From Planctomycetaceae bacterium (GTDB lineage Bacteria > Planctomycetota > Planctomycetia > Planctomycetales > Planctomycetaceae), in contig PBSL01000039.1 in NCBI GenBank assembly GCA_002726205.1, positions 1-44,059 on the forward strand: DNA of 44,059 nt. Direction: 5' to 3'. The notes under the pieces were generated by a model, which saw only the letters and a list, made by a program, of their open reading frames with translations, was not told the origin of the DNA and made no database searches. Each line of letters opens with the position of its first letter. Position 1 is the stretch's first letter. This document shows, piece by piece, positions 9,422 through 18,585 of this stretch. A program made the translations under genes and the position numbers.

Positions 9422-10636
9422 TTGATCCTGCATGTCGACATGGATGCCTTCTACGCATCCGTTGAACAGCGCGACCAGCCGCAGTTGCAGGGCCAGGCGG
9501 TCATCGTGGGCGGGACACCGGAAGGGCGGGGCGTGGTTGCCGCGGCGAATTACCAGGCCCGCAAGGCCGGCGTTCATAGCGCGATGCCCGCGGCACGAGC
9601 GAAAAGATTGTGCCCCGAGGCCGTCTTTCTTCCTTCCCGGCTGGATCGTTATGCCGAGGTATCCCGGCAGATTCGAGACATCTTTCATCGCTACACGCCA
9701 CTGGTCGAACCACTGTCGCTGGACGAGGCCTTCCTGGATGCGACCGGCAGCGAGTCGCTGTTTGGGTCGTCGATGGAAATCGGTCAACAGATCAAGCAGC
9801 AGATCGCCGACGAACTGCAGCTTGTGGCCTCGGTTGGTGTCGCACCCAACAAGTTCCTGGCCAAGCTGGCAAGCGACCTCGAAAAGCCGGACGGGTTCGT
9901 GGTCGTTGATGCTGGCGGGGTCCAGCAGTTTCTCGACCCATTGCCGGTCGCACGACTGTGGGGCGTTGGCCGCGTGACGGGACAGGTCTTCGAGCAGCTT
10001 GGCGTGGAAACGATCCGGAACCTGCGGCAATTGCCACAGGAAACGCTGCGGCAGCACTTCGGCGAACAAGGCCAGCACCTCTGGCAATTGGCTCACGGGA
10101 TTGACGATCGGCAAGTGGTACCTGACCGCGAAGCCAAGTCGGTCTCACACGAAACAACCTTTGCCCAAGACATTGACGACCTGGAAGCACTCCGCGCCTG
10201 GGTGCTGGAACTGACAGAACAGGTCGTGCGACGATTGCGGCGTCACAAGTTGCTCGGTCGGACCGTGCAGCTGAAAGTCCGCTTCAGCAACTTCCAGACG
10301 ATCACCCGTTCGACAACGCTGCCGCAGCCAACCAACCTGACCCAGGTCATCTGGAAAACGGCCGACAGGATGTTGTCGGATCGTCTGCCCGCAAACCACC
10401 TGCCTGTCCGACTGCTGGGCGTGGGCGTCAGCGGTTTTGATCACTCCGACCAGGTCCAACACACCCTCTTTGTCGACGAGGACCTCGCAGCACAAACCAA
10501 CCTGGACCAGGCGGCGGATCAAATCCGTGACAAGTTCGGCTCGTCATCCATCGGCCGGGGCAGCGGACTGTTGCACCAAGCCAAACACACGCCGCAACCA
10601 AATCCCGACGACCTGCCGCCATCACCCAAGCGGTGA
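9422..10636 (+). CDS. dinB: DNA polymerase IV (Y-family, error-prone)
   Basis: The protein has 404 residues. I place the start at TTG 9422, which follows AAAGG and gives the canonical N-terminus ILHVDMDAFYASVEQRD; an ATG at 9353 would add an unconserved 23-residue leader. Catalytic residues are visible: Asp6 and Asp8 in the first motif, and Asp101-Glu102 in SLDEAFLD. The palm/finger region (VVAAANYQARKAGV), the helix-hairpin-helix thumb (ARLWGVGRVTGQVFEQLGV) and the little-finger domain (KSVSHETTF, LGVGVSGF) follow in order. It performs translesion synthesis in the cytoplasm. The C-terminus lacks an obvious beta-clamp QxxLF peptide, ending instead in a Pro-rich tail. Confidence 0.95.
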   Translation: MILHVDMDAFYASVEQRDQPQLQGQAVIVGGTPEGRGVVAAANYQARKAGVHSAMPAARAKRLCPEAVFLPSRLDRYAEVSRQIRDIFHRYTPLVEPLSLDEAFLDATGSESLFGSSMEIGQQIKQQIADELQLVASVGVAPNKFLAKLASDLEKPDGFVVVDAGGVQQFLDPLPVARLWGVGRVTGQVFEQLGVETIRNLRQLPQETLRQHFGEQGQHLWQLAHGIDDRQVVPDREAKSVSHETTFAQDIDDLEALRAWVLELTEQVVRRLRRHKLLGRTVQLKVRFSNFQTITRSTTLPQPTNLTQVIWKTADRMLSDRLPANHLPVRLLGVGVSGFDHSDQVQHTLFVDEDLAAQTNLDQAADQIRDKFGSSSIGRGSGLLHQAKHTPQPNPDDLPPSPKR

Positions 10637-10661
10637 TCGACGTGGCAACACGGTCAGACCT

Positions 10662-10964
10662 TCACCGAGACAGGAACTCCATGAAGTCCTCGCCTTCGAA
10701 GATGGCATGGTCCTGGATTTCTTCGGTCTCAAGGTCAACGAAGAAGCGATCGTAAACAGTCGCTCGTTCGTGCCCGAGAGGCGTCGAGCAATAACAAACT
10801 TCCGACCAGCGAACGACGCCCACTTCGTCGATCCGCGCACGCTTCATCGAGGAAACGATCTCCCGGCCGTCGGGTTTCTGCCCCTCAATGGTGCCGTCGG
10901 TCAATATCCGTTGGAACTCGACAGCCGTGCCGGGAACAAAACGAGCGGTGACGGCGTAGTGCAT
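10662..10964 (-). CDS. Small conserved hypothetical protein downstream of NIPSNAP gene
   Basis: The protein has 100 residues from the ATG at 10964 (a GGGGAAG lies upstream). The sequence is a compact alpha/beta domain (MHYAVTARFVPG at the N-terminus, then EVGVVRWSEVCYC and acidic EDFMEFL at the end). It looks like a small dimeric alpha+beta barrel protein, but I cannot name a family with confidence. It starts 35 nt after the NIPSNAP stop on the same strand, so co-transcription is likely. It is convergent with dinB, with 25 nt between the stops. Confidence 0.6.
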   Translation of the reverse strand: MHYAVTARFVPGTAVEFQRILTDGTIEGQKPDGREIVSSMKRARIDEVGVVRWSEVCYCSTPLGHERATVYDRFFVDLETEEIQDHAIFEGEDFMEFLSR

Positions 10965-10999
10965 GCTGATTCGGCTTCCCCGGGCGCGAGAATCGGTTC

Positions 11000-11845
11000 T
11001 CAGATCTCCGAGAACCCGGTGGGACTGAGCATCACGCTGGTGATCTTCGACACGGTGTCCTTGTACTTGGGCAACTGCTTGATCCGGTCCCATTCTGGAT
11101 GAGCCAGGAATGCCTTCCAGTGGTCCTGGTGCGCCTGCTTGTTGTCGGCTGAAAGCATGTAGGTGAGGTTGGGAACGTCGTCGGCCACAAGGGTTTCACC
11201 AAAGAAGACCGGGCCGAGTTTGACATCGCGCATGATGTCGATTTCCCCGTCGTTGAACATGTCCACCTTCCGTGCCGCCTTGTCCTCGTTGTAAGACTCG
11301 TAGATCCGCAACTCGAACATCCTGGTGGCTTTCGTCTTCGACGATGCGGGCAATTCCACGACGGGCATCCCGGAAAACGCCTTCATCAAGCGTGTCTCGA
11401 TCCGCGTGTAGGCCGGGTCGTTCTTGGGAACCGCGAAGAAACTCGCGGCCGCCTTCTGGTATTTGCTGTCCGCCGCGAGTGCCGCGTTTCGTTTGCCCAG
11501 CACATCAAGCGTGGGGTAGACGATCAGGACATGGATCGAGTGGTCGGGTTTGTCACTGATTACAGTGAACGTCCCGATTCGCGACGCGCCACTCCTGCGG
11601 AGCGCGGGGACCAGTGCCCCCTCGAGATGCTTGAGTGTCTGCTGCCGTTTTTCCGCGCTGGCACAACGGTAAATCCGCAATTCGTAGAATTCCTGCTCGG
11701 GTTGATCGCTTCGCCGACCAAGGACGCGGCCGAGAACACGACCAAAAAAGGGCTTCTCCGCCTGGGCTTGTTCGGCGAGCGTGGCCGCGGTTCCGACCGC
11801 CAACGATCCTGCCAGAAATTCTCTGCGTGCGATGCGACTGGACAC
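11000..11845 (-). CDS. Tat-exported NIPSNAP-family protein
   Basis: The protein has 281 residues. The GTG at 11845 is preferred because AGGAG sits at ideal spacing and it leaves the Tat signal IARREFLAGSLAVG at the very N-terminus. Two tandem ferredoxin-like alpha+beta barrel NIPSNAP units follow, each opening with the family signature: FYELRIYRCASAEKR (about 53-67) and MFELRIYESYNEDKA in the second half. Bacterial NIPSNAP proteins with Tat signals are common in planctomycetes, but their reaction is unknown. The twin-arginine signal implies export after folding. Confidence 0.85.
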   Translation of the reverse strand: MSSRIARREFLAGSLAVGTAATLAEQAQAEKPFFGRVLGRVLGRRSDQPEQEFYELRIYRCASAEKRQQTLKHLEGALVPALRRSGASRIGTFTVISDKPDHSIHVLIVYPTLDVLGKRNAALAADSKYQKAAASFFAVPKNDPAYTRIETRLMKAFSGMPVVELPASSKTKATRMFELRIYESYNEDKAARKVDMFNDGEIDIMRDVKLGPVFFGETLVADDVPNLTYMLSADNKQAHQDHWKAFLAHPEWDRIKQLPKYKDTVSKITSVMLSPTGFSEI

Positions 11846-12030
11846 TGTTCTCTCCTCTTGATGATGCAACATCGTTCTCGACAAGTTCATCCCGGAAGAC
11901 CAACACTCCCGATCGCTTGATCACACACTTTTTCGCCCCTCATGGCAACCCGGCCCGGACTAGTGGACGCTCCCGCGGGTTCACGCGACCCTCGGGACAA
12001 GCGAAGAACTCTACAAACCGAGAAGTCACG

Positions 12031-13308
12031 ATGTATGCTGGATCGTCTGCCAACCGAAACACGGTTTCGGATCCCAGTGACAATCCCTCATCCCCCAGGA
12101 CCGACGGTATGGATCACTCTGATGCTCCGAAACGAACACAACCATCCATTCGCTCCTGGACGGTCGTGGCACCGGCGATAGCCGTGTTGTTGGCCGGGTA
12201 TCCTGCCGCGCTGCCGGCGAGTCCTCCGCTGAAGACGGATCGACTGGGGAATGTGCCGGTTCCTGCGGTCGACGTCCTCAAGCAACTGCAGGCCGGGAAG
12301 TACTTCCTCCACGCCCGGGCCGGTCGACTGGGGCGAGTCCCGGTTGAAAAGGTCAAGCTGCCCGGCGTGAAAGGAGAAGAAGGTGGCCTGGTGGCCCTGG
12401 GACCCGGCGGCAGTGTCTACGTCGGCCGCAAGACGCTGTTGTGCAAATCCACCGATGGCGGACGACACTGGACGTCCTACCAACGTTCAGCGGACCTGTC
12501 GGGAGGTTTCTTCAAGGTCCTCCGTGACGGAACGATGATCACCGTGACACAGGATCGAACCGACGGACGATTCAGCCAGGCGAGCCGTGTGCACGTCTGG
12601 AAGTCCTCAGACGAAGGAAAAACCGCCAGCAAGATCGGCAGCATCAAGCTGCCAACGGAGCGATTCACACGTTACACCGTGTTTGGACTGACCCTGTTGT
12701 CCGATGGAACGCTGCTGTGCCGGGTCAAGCTCTACGGGGTCGTCTCCTCCAGACGAGACACCCTGATGCTCTATCGTTCGACGGATCGTGGTCGCAACTG
12801 GCAGGGACCGCACAAGTTGGCCGACTGGTGTTCACAGGGTGACATCGTCGCGACACCTTCGGGGAACCTGCTGGCGACCCTGCGTTACCAGCGGGGACGC
12901 CGCGCGGCAGATCGGCCGGAAACCGATCGACGGGGTTTCAAGCACCTCTTTCTGGCCGAGTCTGCCGACAAGGGACTGAGCTGGCGTAATCTTCGTCCGC
13001 TGACCACCGTCTTCGGACAGTGTTACGGGTGCCCGGCGATCCAAAGCGACGGAACCATGGTCGTGATTCACGACACCCGCTACGGGCCGGGACACCGCGG
13101 CAGTCGCGCGATGGTCAGCTACGACCAGGGCAGGACCTGGGCTGACGAGGTGTACTACGTTTCGTATACCGAGGATCGTGCCGAACCCAGTTTCAGCGTT
13201 GTCCTGGCCGACGACACGATCCTCTCGATCGTCGGGGCCGACACCAAGTGGAAAGGGCCGATCGACCTGTTCGCCATCCGTTGGAAGCCGGCCAGGCCGG
13301 CGAAATGA
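12031..13308 (+). CDS. Exported sialidase-like (BNR/Asp-box) propeller protein
   Basis: The protein has 425 residues from the ATG at 12031. A second ATG at 12109 is also possible; both lie before the hydrophobic segment WTVVAPAIAVLLAG (about residues 44-58). The body is a six-bladed propeller with at least five Asp boxes: KSTDGGRHWTS, KSSDEGKTAS, RSTDRGRNWQG, ESADKGLSWRN and VSYDQGRTWAD. It ends with the DDTILSIVGADTKW strand typical of planctomycete exo-alpha-sialidase-annotated proteins. The true sialidase arginine triad is not certain, so glycoside binding or cleavage is only inferred. It is convergent with the phosphoesterase gene. Confidence 0.8.
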   Translation: MYAGSSANRNTVSDPSDNPSSPRTDGMDHSDAPKRTQPSIRSWTVVAPAIAVLLAGYPAALPASPPLKTDRLGNVPVPAVDVLKQLQAGKYFLHARAGRLGRVPVEKVKLPGVKGEEGGLVALGPGGSVYVGRKTLLCKSTDGGRHWTSYQRSADLSGGFFKVLRDGTMITVTQDRTDGRFSQASRVHVWKSSDEGKTASKIGSIKLPTERFTRYTVFGLTLLSDGTLLCRVKLYGVVSSRRDTLMLYRSTDRGRNWQGPHKLADWCSQGDIVATPSGNLLATLRYQRGRRAADRPETDRRGFKHLFLAESADKGLSWRNLRPLTTVFGQCYGCPAIQSDGTMVVIHDTRYGPGHRGSRAMVSYDQGRTWADEVYYVSYTEDRAEPSFSVVLADDTILSIVGADTKWKGPIDLFAIRWKPARPAK

Positions 13309-13362
13309 TCTCGGCCCGCCCAGGCATCGCCGTGACCCGCTTCCCGGACAGTCACTTGCCAC

Positions 13363-14820
13363 TCAGTCGACCGTGACAGGCACGTTGACGACCTCGAGTC
13401 GCCAATCACCGAAAGACTTCCCGGCGTGGAGAATCCCGATCGTGTCGAACGCGTAGGAATTGCCCACCCCGTAAACACTGTCGGGAGCCACATTGAGTGT
13501 CCAGACCGACCTGTCGGGAACCGACCGCTTCGGACCCGTTTCGACGACTGATTTCAGGTCCGCCCGACTGGTGGCGGCCTGCCGCCTGCCATCGGTGGAC
13601 TGCCAGTGTCGAAAACTGCCCCTGGAAGCGATCAGGCGATTCATCATCGCGTTGGGAACGCTGGAATGCTGGTGGGCGCGAAAAACAGCCCGAAGCTTGG
13701 CGCGACCTGCACTGGCATGCCCTAGCAGGTAGCTCGTCGCCGACCGGCCATAGACAAACGCCCCGCGATTGGGATTGTAAGACAGGGCCGGATCATCGGC
13801 GAACACGCTGTAGTCACTCCACATGAATCCGATCGTTGCCGGCGAGGTCGGCGACCGGGGACGGAAGTCCGTCAGCCTCGTATCGAGCAGCTTCTTCAGC
13901 TTGCTGTCGGAGGTGTCCAGCCACTCGGGATGCTCTTCCAGGAACCTCGCACGGGCCAGTTCTCCCAGCATCTGGAACCGTTGTTCACCGCCGGTATTGA
14001 GCAACCGCCGTGGATCATAGCCGGGTTCCATGCCGCCGTGATTGCATTGAACAAAATCACTGCCGACCCCGGCGTAAATCACGACGGGCAGAAAATCATA
14101 CATCCGCCAGATCGACAACGGCACCGTGCTGCGGCCGTACTTGGCCTGGACTTCTCGCAGGAAACCGTAGTTGGCCGTCAACAGAAAATCCTCGTGATTT
14201 CCCCTGGCCATGAACACCCGCCGTGGATTTGCCAGCTTCAGACGCAACAGCGTGTAGATCACTTCCACTCCATACGCCCCGCGGTCGGTGTAGTCGCCGA
14301 GAAAAACCAGGTAGGTGTTGGGTCGCTTGATCCGGAATCCCTCCATGCGACCACTGCGGTTCAACCATTCCAGGGTCGCGATGAACGAGCGGATATCTCC
14401 ATGAAAATCGCCGTGAAAGATCAGCTCCGAACCGGGCGCGGCAGCCAGTTTCTGGGCAAAGGGCTGGAATCGGATCGCTGAGCGAGTGAAGTAGGCGCGG
14501 CGGGTGTCGAAAAACTCGGTGGGATCGGGTTTCTCTCCGATCCAGTTCGACGAGTCGGCAATCGCGGCCTGCTTTGTATGACCGAACACCTTCTCCACAA
14601 GCTGTTGGACAACCCGGAACTCCTTCAGCGGCAATTGCTCCTTGCTGGGAAACCGCCCCTTCAGCACCCGGTTGGCCGGTGTTCGCAGACAGCGAGCCTT
14701 CCACTCACCGTAGAGAATCTCCTCGGCCGACACGTGATTGGCCGCAACCGAGACGAGGCCGATCACCACGGCGAGCAGCGGTTGCGTCAATGCGGCCGGA
14801 AATCGCTGTCTCGGTGCCAT
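13363..14820 (-). CDS. Secreted metallophosphoesterase (PPP-type calcineurin-like)
   Basis: The protein has 485 residues. The ATG at 14820 opens a signal peptide (about 8-33, ending HVSA); the frame is open further upstream, but that part is not protein-like. All dinuclear metal motifs of the PPP/calcineurin fold are present in order: GDFHGD, GDYTDRG, GNHED, CNHGG and FRAHQH. This is the order expected of an active phosphoprotein-phosphatase-type enzyme, here with an unusually long N-terminal helical region (about 35-140) and a C-terminal tail. Export suggests an extracytoplasmic phosphate monoester or diester substrate. It is divergent from the DUF1080 gene. Confidence 0.85.
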   Translation of the reverse strand: MAPRQRFPAALTQPLLAVVIGLVSVAANHVSAEEILYGEWKARCLRTPANRVLKGRFPSKEQLPLKEFRVVQQLVEKVFGHTKQAAIADSSNWIGEKPDPTEFFDTRRAYFTRSAIRFQPFAQKLAAAPGSELIFHGDFHGDIRSFIATLEWLNRSGRMEGFRIKRPNTYLVFLGDYTDRGAYGVEVIYTLLRLKLANPRRVFMARGNHEDFLLTANYGFLREVQAKYGRSTVPLSIWRMYDFLPVVIYAGVGSDFVQCNHGGMEPGYDPRRLLNTGGEQRFQMLGELARARFLEEHPEWLDTSDSKLKKLLDTRLTDFRPRSPTSPATIGFMWSDYSVFADDPALSYNPNRGAFVYGRSATSYLLGHASAGRAKLRAVFRAHQHSSVPNAMMNRLIASRGSFRHWQSTDGRRQAATSRADLKSVVETGPKRSVPDRSVWTLNVAPDSVYGVGNSYAFDTIGILHAGKSFGDWRLEVVNVPVTVD

Positions 14821-15180
14821 GTCGTTTCTCGCCCCTTGCTCCCCTGCGACGGCAGGATCAGTCTCTGCAATTCCTGCAGAGCTCCCCGTCGCCATCATGC
14901 TACCAAGGTTGGGGAAAGGGGGAATGGAAAGAAGAGGTTCTTTGATCTTCTCGAGGTCCAGCATCACACGACGCCGCGCAACCGGGCCTGCTTCCCACCA
15001 CTGCCGCCAATGCCGAAAAACCGGGACGATCGGACCTGCGGACGGCAGCGAGCGATTCGTCTGGCAAGGGTCGCGGGGCTGCTGGCTTGAACGCCGGGCG
15101 TGGACCGGAGAGACTGGACCGTCGCGTTGCACCTGACCAACCCCCGATTCTGATTGAACAAGTCCCAAGGAGACCAGGCC
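14821..15180. other. Divergent intergenic region holding dispersed element copy A
   Basis: This is 360 bases between the divergent phosphoesterase and DUF1080 starts. It contains one copy of the GGTTGAACGCCGG-type element at about 15085 and an AAGGAG site for the GTG at 15181. The frame on the minus strand stays open through here, but its composition and lack of a ribosome-binding site argue against coding. Confidence 0.5.
15085..15117 (+). repeat. Dispersed upstream element, copy A
   Basis: The core reads CTTGAACGCCGGGCG and is followed by GGAGAGACTGGA, matching the 3' extension of copies E and G. The TTGAA begins 94 nt before the GTG start of the DUF1080 gene and points the same way as that gene. 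Confidence 0.6.
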
Positions 15181-16488
15181 GTGGAAACCCGCTCTTTCCT
15201 GACCCTGTTTGTCATTTCACTTCTGCTGCCGCCGGCCGTCGCCCAGCCTGCTGAGATCAAGGCTCCCAGGGGCTTCACTTCCCTGTTCAACGGAAAGGAT
15301 CTCTCCAACTGGTACGGCTGGAGCACCAAGAACCCCGAAACCCTGCGGAAGATGACTGCCCAGGAACAAAAGGCCTACAAGGCCAAGAGCCGCGAGGACA
15401 TCAACAAGCACTGGAGCATCGATGGCGACGTGATCGTCAACGACGGCCATGGCCTGTACCTGACCACGGAAAGGGAATTCACCAACTACGAGTTATTGAT
15501 CGACTACAAGACCGTCCCCAAAGCCGACAGCGGCATTTACCTGAAGGGTTCCCCCCAGGTGCAGATCTGGGACTACACCGATCCGGGGAAGTTCAGTATC
15601 GGCGGCAACAAGGGGTCGGGTGGCCTCTGGAACAACAGCAAGGGGGCCAAGGGAAAAGACCCACTGGTGCTCGCTGACAACAAGCTGGGAGAATGGAACA
15701 GTTTCCGGATCCGCCAGATCGGAGCCCGCACCTCGGTGTGGCTCAACAAGAAACTGGTCGTCGACCACGCCACCCTCGAAAACTACTTTGACCGCAAACG
15801 GCCGTTGTTCCACCACGGCCCAATTCAACTCCAGACGCATGGTGGCGAGATCAGTTGGCGAAACATCTTCGTTCGCGAAATTGGTGTCGCCGAGGCCAAC
15901 AAGATCCTCCGTCAGAAGTCCGGAGGCGGTTTCAGCTCTGTCTTCAATGGCAAGAACCTGAAGGGTTGGGCCGGCGCGATCGACAACTACGAGATCGTGG
16001 ATGGCTCAATTCGCTGCAAGAAGGGCAAGGGAGGCAACCTCTTCACCAAGCAACAGTACGGCGATTTCGCCGTGCGACTGGAAATCAAGTTGCCACCGGC
16101 CGGTAACAACGGGCTGGCCATCCGTTACCCCGGCAAGGGAAATCCAGCCTACGCCGGCATGTGCGAACTGCAGGTTCTCGACACCGGTTACCCCGGCAAG
16201 CTGGCACCTTACCAGTACCACGGTTCCGCCTACGGCATGGTTCCCGCCGCCAAGGGGTTCCTGCGGGCTGCCGGTGAGTGGAACTACCAGGTCGTCACCG
16301 TCAAGGGCTCGACCATCAAGGTCGAACTCAACGGGTCGATCATCCTGAACACCGACCTCAGCAAGGTCACCAATGCGAACACTGTCAAACAGCATCCCGG
16401 CAAGGACCTCGCCAGGGGCCACTTTGGTTTCGCCGGCCACAACGATCCGGTGATGTTCCGCAACATCGAGATCAAGAAGCTCGACTAG
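15181..16488 (+). CDS. Secreted tandem DUF1080 (3-keto-disaccharide hydrolase-like) protein
   Basis: The protein has 435 residues. GTG 15181 has AAGGAG at good spacing and opens a signal peptide (about 1-22, ending AVAQPA); an upstream in-frame TTG at 15154 lacks a site. Two concanavalin-like DUF1080 (PF06439) domains follow: about 27-235, opening GFTSLFNGKDLSNWYGW, and about 246-433, opening GFSSVFNGKNLKGWAG. Each ends in the family strand (ISWRNIFVREIG and VMFRNIEIKKLD). Members are reported to hydrolyse 3-keto-glycosides. Duplication in one chain is common in planctomycetes. Transcription may start near element copy A. Confidence 0.9.
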   Translation: METRSFLTLFVISLLLPPAVAQPAEIKAPRGFTSLFNGKDLSNWYGWSTKNPETLRKMTAQEQKAYKAKSREDINKHWSIDGDVIVNDGHGLYLTTEREFTNYELLIDYKTVPKADSGIYLKGSPQVQIWDYTDPGKFSIGGNKGSGGLWNNSKGAKGKDPLVLADNKLGEWNSFRIRQIGARTSVWLNKKLVVDHATLENYFDRKRPLFHHGPIQLQTHGGEISWRNIFVREIGVAEANKILRQKSGGGFSSVFNGKNLKGWAGAIDNYEIVDGSIRCKKGKGGNLFTKQQYGDFAVRLEIKLPPAGNNGLAIRYPGKGNPAYAGMCELQVLDTGYPGKLAPYQYHGSAYGMVPAAKGFLRAAGEWNYQVVTVKGSTIKVELNGSIILNTDLSKVTNANTVKQHPGKDLARGHFGFAGHNDPVMFRNIEIKKLD

Positions 16489-16648
16489 CGATACTCGGAA
16501 ACGCCCCAACCTGTACAACGGCAATCGTTCCGTTGCACCTCGCGCCGGTGGTGCGTCTTGTCGGCGGCGTGACCTGGCTGCCTGGCTTCACCCGGGAAGC
16601 GACGAGTAACGCACGACTCGAGCAGGGAAGGGCGTGGCCGACCGTGGT

Positions 16649-18022
16649 TCACGCGGTCCCGTAGAGAGGGGCGATCACTTCACCGGCGTTGAGCTGGTGA
16701 GGCCGTTCCAGGCGATCGATTACCCGGCTGGTGGGATCAATCCCCAGGGCCGAGTAGATGGTGGCTCCCATGTCGGCCGGCGAGTAGGCCCGGCTGATGG
16801 GATCCGACGCCATGGCATCGCTGACGCCGATCGTCTGGCCACCACGAATTCCCCCCCCGATCACGACGGCCGAGAACACCCGGGACCAGTGATCCCGTCC
16901 GGCATTCGGGTTGATCTTGGGTGTGCGGCCAAATTCTCCGGTCACCACAACAAGTGTCTCGCCGAGCAACCCTCGCTGGTCAAGATCGGAGACAAACGTC
17001 GACAGCCCCTGATCAAAGGACGGCAGCAACCCTGTCTGCAGCCTCTTGAAGTTGTTGCCGTGCGTGTCCCAGTTATTCATGCGGCCGACGTTTACCTGGA
17101 CGACCGGCATTCCGGATTCGATCAATCGCCGTGTCAACAACATCGATTGCCCGAACTGGTGTCGCCCGTACCGATCACGGTTCCGACCGGACTCACTGCC
17201 GATGTCAAAAGACTTGCGGAGCCGTCCGTCCACCAGAATGTCATGAGCCTGTTGCATTCGACGCGAGAGATCGCCAACGACCGGACTCTCGCTCAGCTTC
17301 CGACGCTGGTCATCAATGCTCTTGAGCAGTCGGCGACGGTCGGTCACTCGTGAAACCGACAGGCCGGGAGAGAACGACAACTCGTCCACCCGAAAGTTCT
17401 TGTCGTTGGGGTTTTTGATCACGTGCCAGGGATCGTAATCCGCCCCCAGGAACCCGGCATTTTGACCACAGAACCCGTAACCATTGTTCAGGTAAGTTGG
17501 CAACATGATGCCACGCGGCGTCCCGTCGGGACTCGGCCTCAGGTACTGGACCCCAGCGGAAAAGCAGGGCCAGTCATTCCGGCTGACCATGTGAGTCGAG
17601 CCGGGAGGTTCCTTGTTGATCCCGGTCAACATGCGATGCGTTCCGTGCTCGTGAGAAGGCAGCGAGTGCCTCATCGAGCGAATGATCGCGTACTTGTCAG
17701 CCAGTTTTGCGAGTCCGGGCATGTATGGCCCGATCTCAACACCTGGGACATTCGTGGAGACCGGCCGAAATTCACCGCGAGTGGATGACGGGCCGTCGGG
17801 TTTCAGATCCCACATATCCTGGTGACTGGGAGCGCCGGTCAGAAACACCAGGACGACCGAACGCACCCGGCCGTTGGGCTGTTTTGGGCTTGCCGATCCG
17901 CGGCCGGCCAGGACCTGGTTCAAGCCAAGTCCAACAAACCCGGAAAAACCAACCTGTAACGACTGACGTCGCGACAGTCGGTCTCCTGATACCAGGCCAC
18001 TTTGCACTTGCTGTCCCCACAT
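16649..18022 (-). CDS. DUF1501 secreted protein (sulfatase-fold-like)
   Basis: The protein has 457 residues, full-length for the family (PF07394). The N-terminus has an RRQSLQVGF Tat-like signal. Family landmarks are SVVLVFLTGAPSHQDMWDLKP, PSHEHGTHRMLTG, MNNWDTHGNNF, VVVTGEFGRTPKIN and AGRDHW. The fold resembles alkaline-phosphatase/sulfatase enzymes, with His and Asp residues fit for metal binding. The biochemical role is unproven. In planctomycetes the gene usually sits beside a DUF1549/DUF1553 cytochrome-like partner; no such gene is near it here, so it is an orphan copy. It is convergent with the DUF1080 gene. Confidence 0.9.
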   Translation of the reverse strand: MWGQQVQSGLVSGDRLSRRQSLQVGFSGFVGLGLNQVLAGRGSASPKQPNGRVRSVVLVFLTGAPSHQDMWDLKPDGPSSTRGEFRPVSTNVPGVEIGPYMPGLAKLADKYAIIRSMRHSLPSHEHGTHRMLTGINKEPPGSTHMVSRNDWPCFSAGVQYLRPSPDGTPRGIMLPTYLNNGYGFCGQNAGFLGADYDPWHVIKNPNDKNFRVDELSFSPGLSVSRVTDRRRLLKSIDDQRRKLSESPVVGDLSRRMQQAHDILVDGRLRKSFDIGSESGRNRDRYGRHQFGQSMLLTRRLIESGMPVVQVNVGRMNNWDTHGNNFKRLQTGLLPSFDQGLSTFVSDLDQRGLLGETLVVVTGEFGRTPKINPNAGRDHWSRVFSAVVIGGGIRGGQTIGVSDAMASDPISRAYSPADMGATIYSALGIDPTSRVIDRLERPHQLNAGEVIAPLYGTA

Positions 18023-18154
18023 TCCTGAACCACGGCGGCCCGACTTCGATCAATCACTCACGACAGGTTATCACATTTCTCGTTTCATCCAGATGCCATT
18101 TCACATTTCCTTGATGCAGGGTGACACGCCGCCGCCGCTGGTTCCGAGTCCGAT

Positions 18155-18181
18155 CCGGTGGGTTGAAAGCCGGGGCTGCGA
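18155..18181 (+). repeat. Dispersed upstream element, copy B
   Basis: CCGGTGGGTTGAAAGCCGG followed by GGCTGCGATT. TTGAA begins 75 nt before the ATG at 18238. It shares the upstream flank CGATCC-GTGGG with copy C. Confidence 0.6.
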
Positions 18182-18237
18182 TTCCCAGAATCAGGCGTCC
18201 GTCGTCAAGCCACTCGCAGGTTCGGAGTCCACCGAAA

Positions 18238-18540
18238 ATGAACGTTGAAATCGCTCTCTATTTCGGCATCGTTGTCATTCTTGTTGTACTGTTTGCAAAC
18301 CAGGTTCAACGACAAACCACCAGGGTCCTGCGAATCGAAAGCATGGTGAAGGCGCTGTTGGAGAATGCCGGAATCGACTTCAACCCGGATGAAGTCATCA
18401 AGCAGAAGATCGTTGAGACACTTGGCTCTGGAAACAAGATCCAGGCAATCAAGCAGCACCGAGAATTCACAGGTTCCAGCCTCAAAGACGCCAAGGAATT
18501 CGTGGAGAAGCTCCAGGACTCAGCCGACGGCAAGACCTAG
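18238..18540 (+). CDS. Small membrane protein with ribosomal L7/L12 C-terminal-like domain
   Basis: The protein has 100 residues. Residues 4-21 are a single transmembrane helix (ALYFGIVVILVVLFA). A short helical linker follows. Residues about 56-92 then resemble the L7/L12 C-terminal domain signature, with KIQAIKQHREFTGSSLKDAK followed by EFVEKL. In the ribosome this domain recruits translation GTPases. Here it is tethered to the membrane, as in several bacterial small proteins of unknown role. A membrane protein gene follows 45 nt downstream and is likely co-transcribed. Confidence 0.7.
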   Translation: MNVEIALYFGIVVILVVLFANQVQRQTTRVLRIESMVKALLENAGIDFNPDEVIKQKIVETLGSGNKIQAIKQHREFTGSSLKDAKEFVEKLQDSADGKT

Positions 18541-18585
18541 CCCATCGCATCGACCCACTGTAAAACAGGCCGGGAGGATCACAGC

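Noticed and set aside
16516-16535. CAACGG/CCGTTG hairpin after the DUF1080 gene
   Set aside because: Only six pairs with an eight-base loop and no T-run. Too weak to call a terminator.
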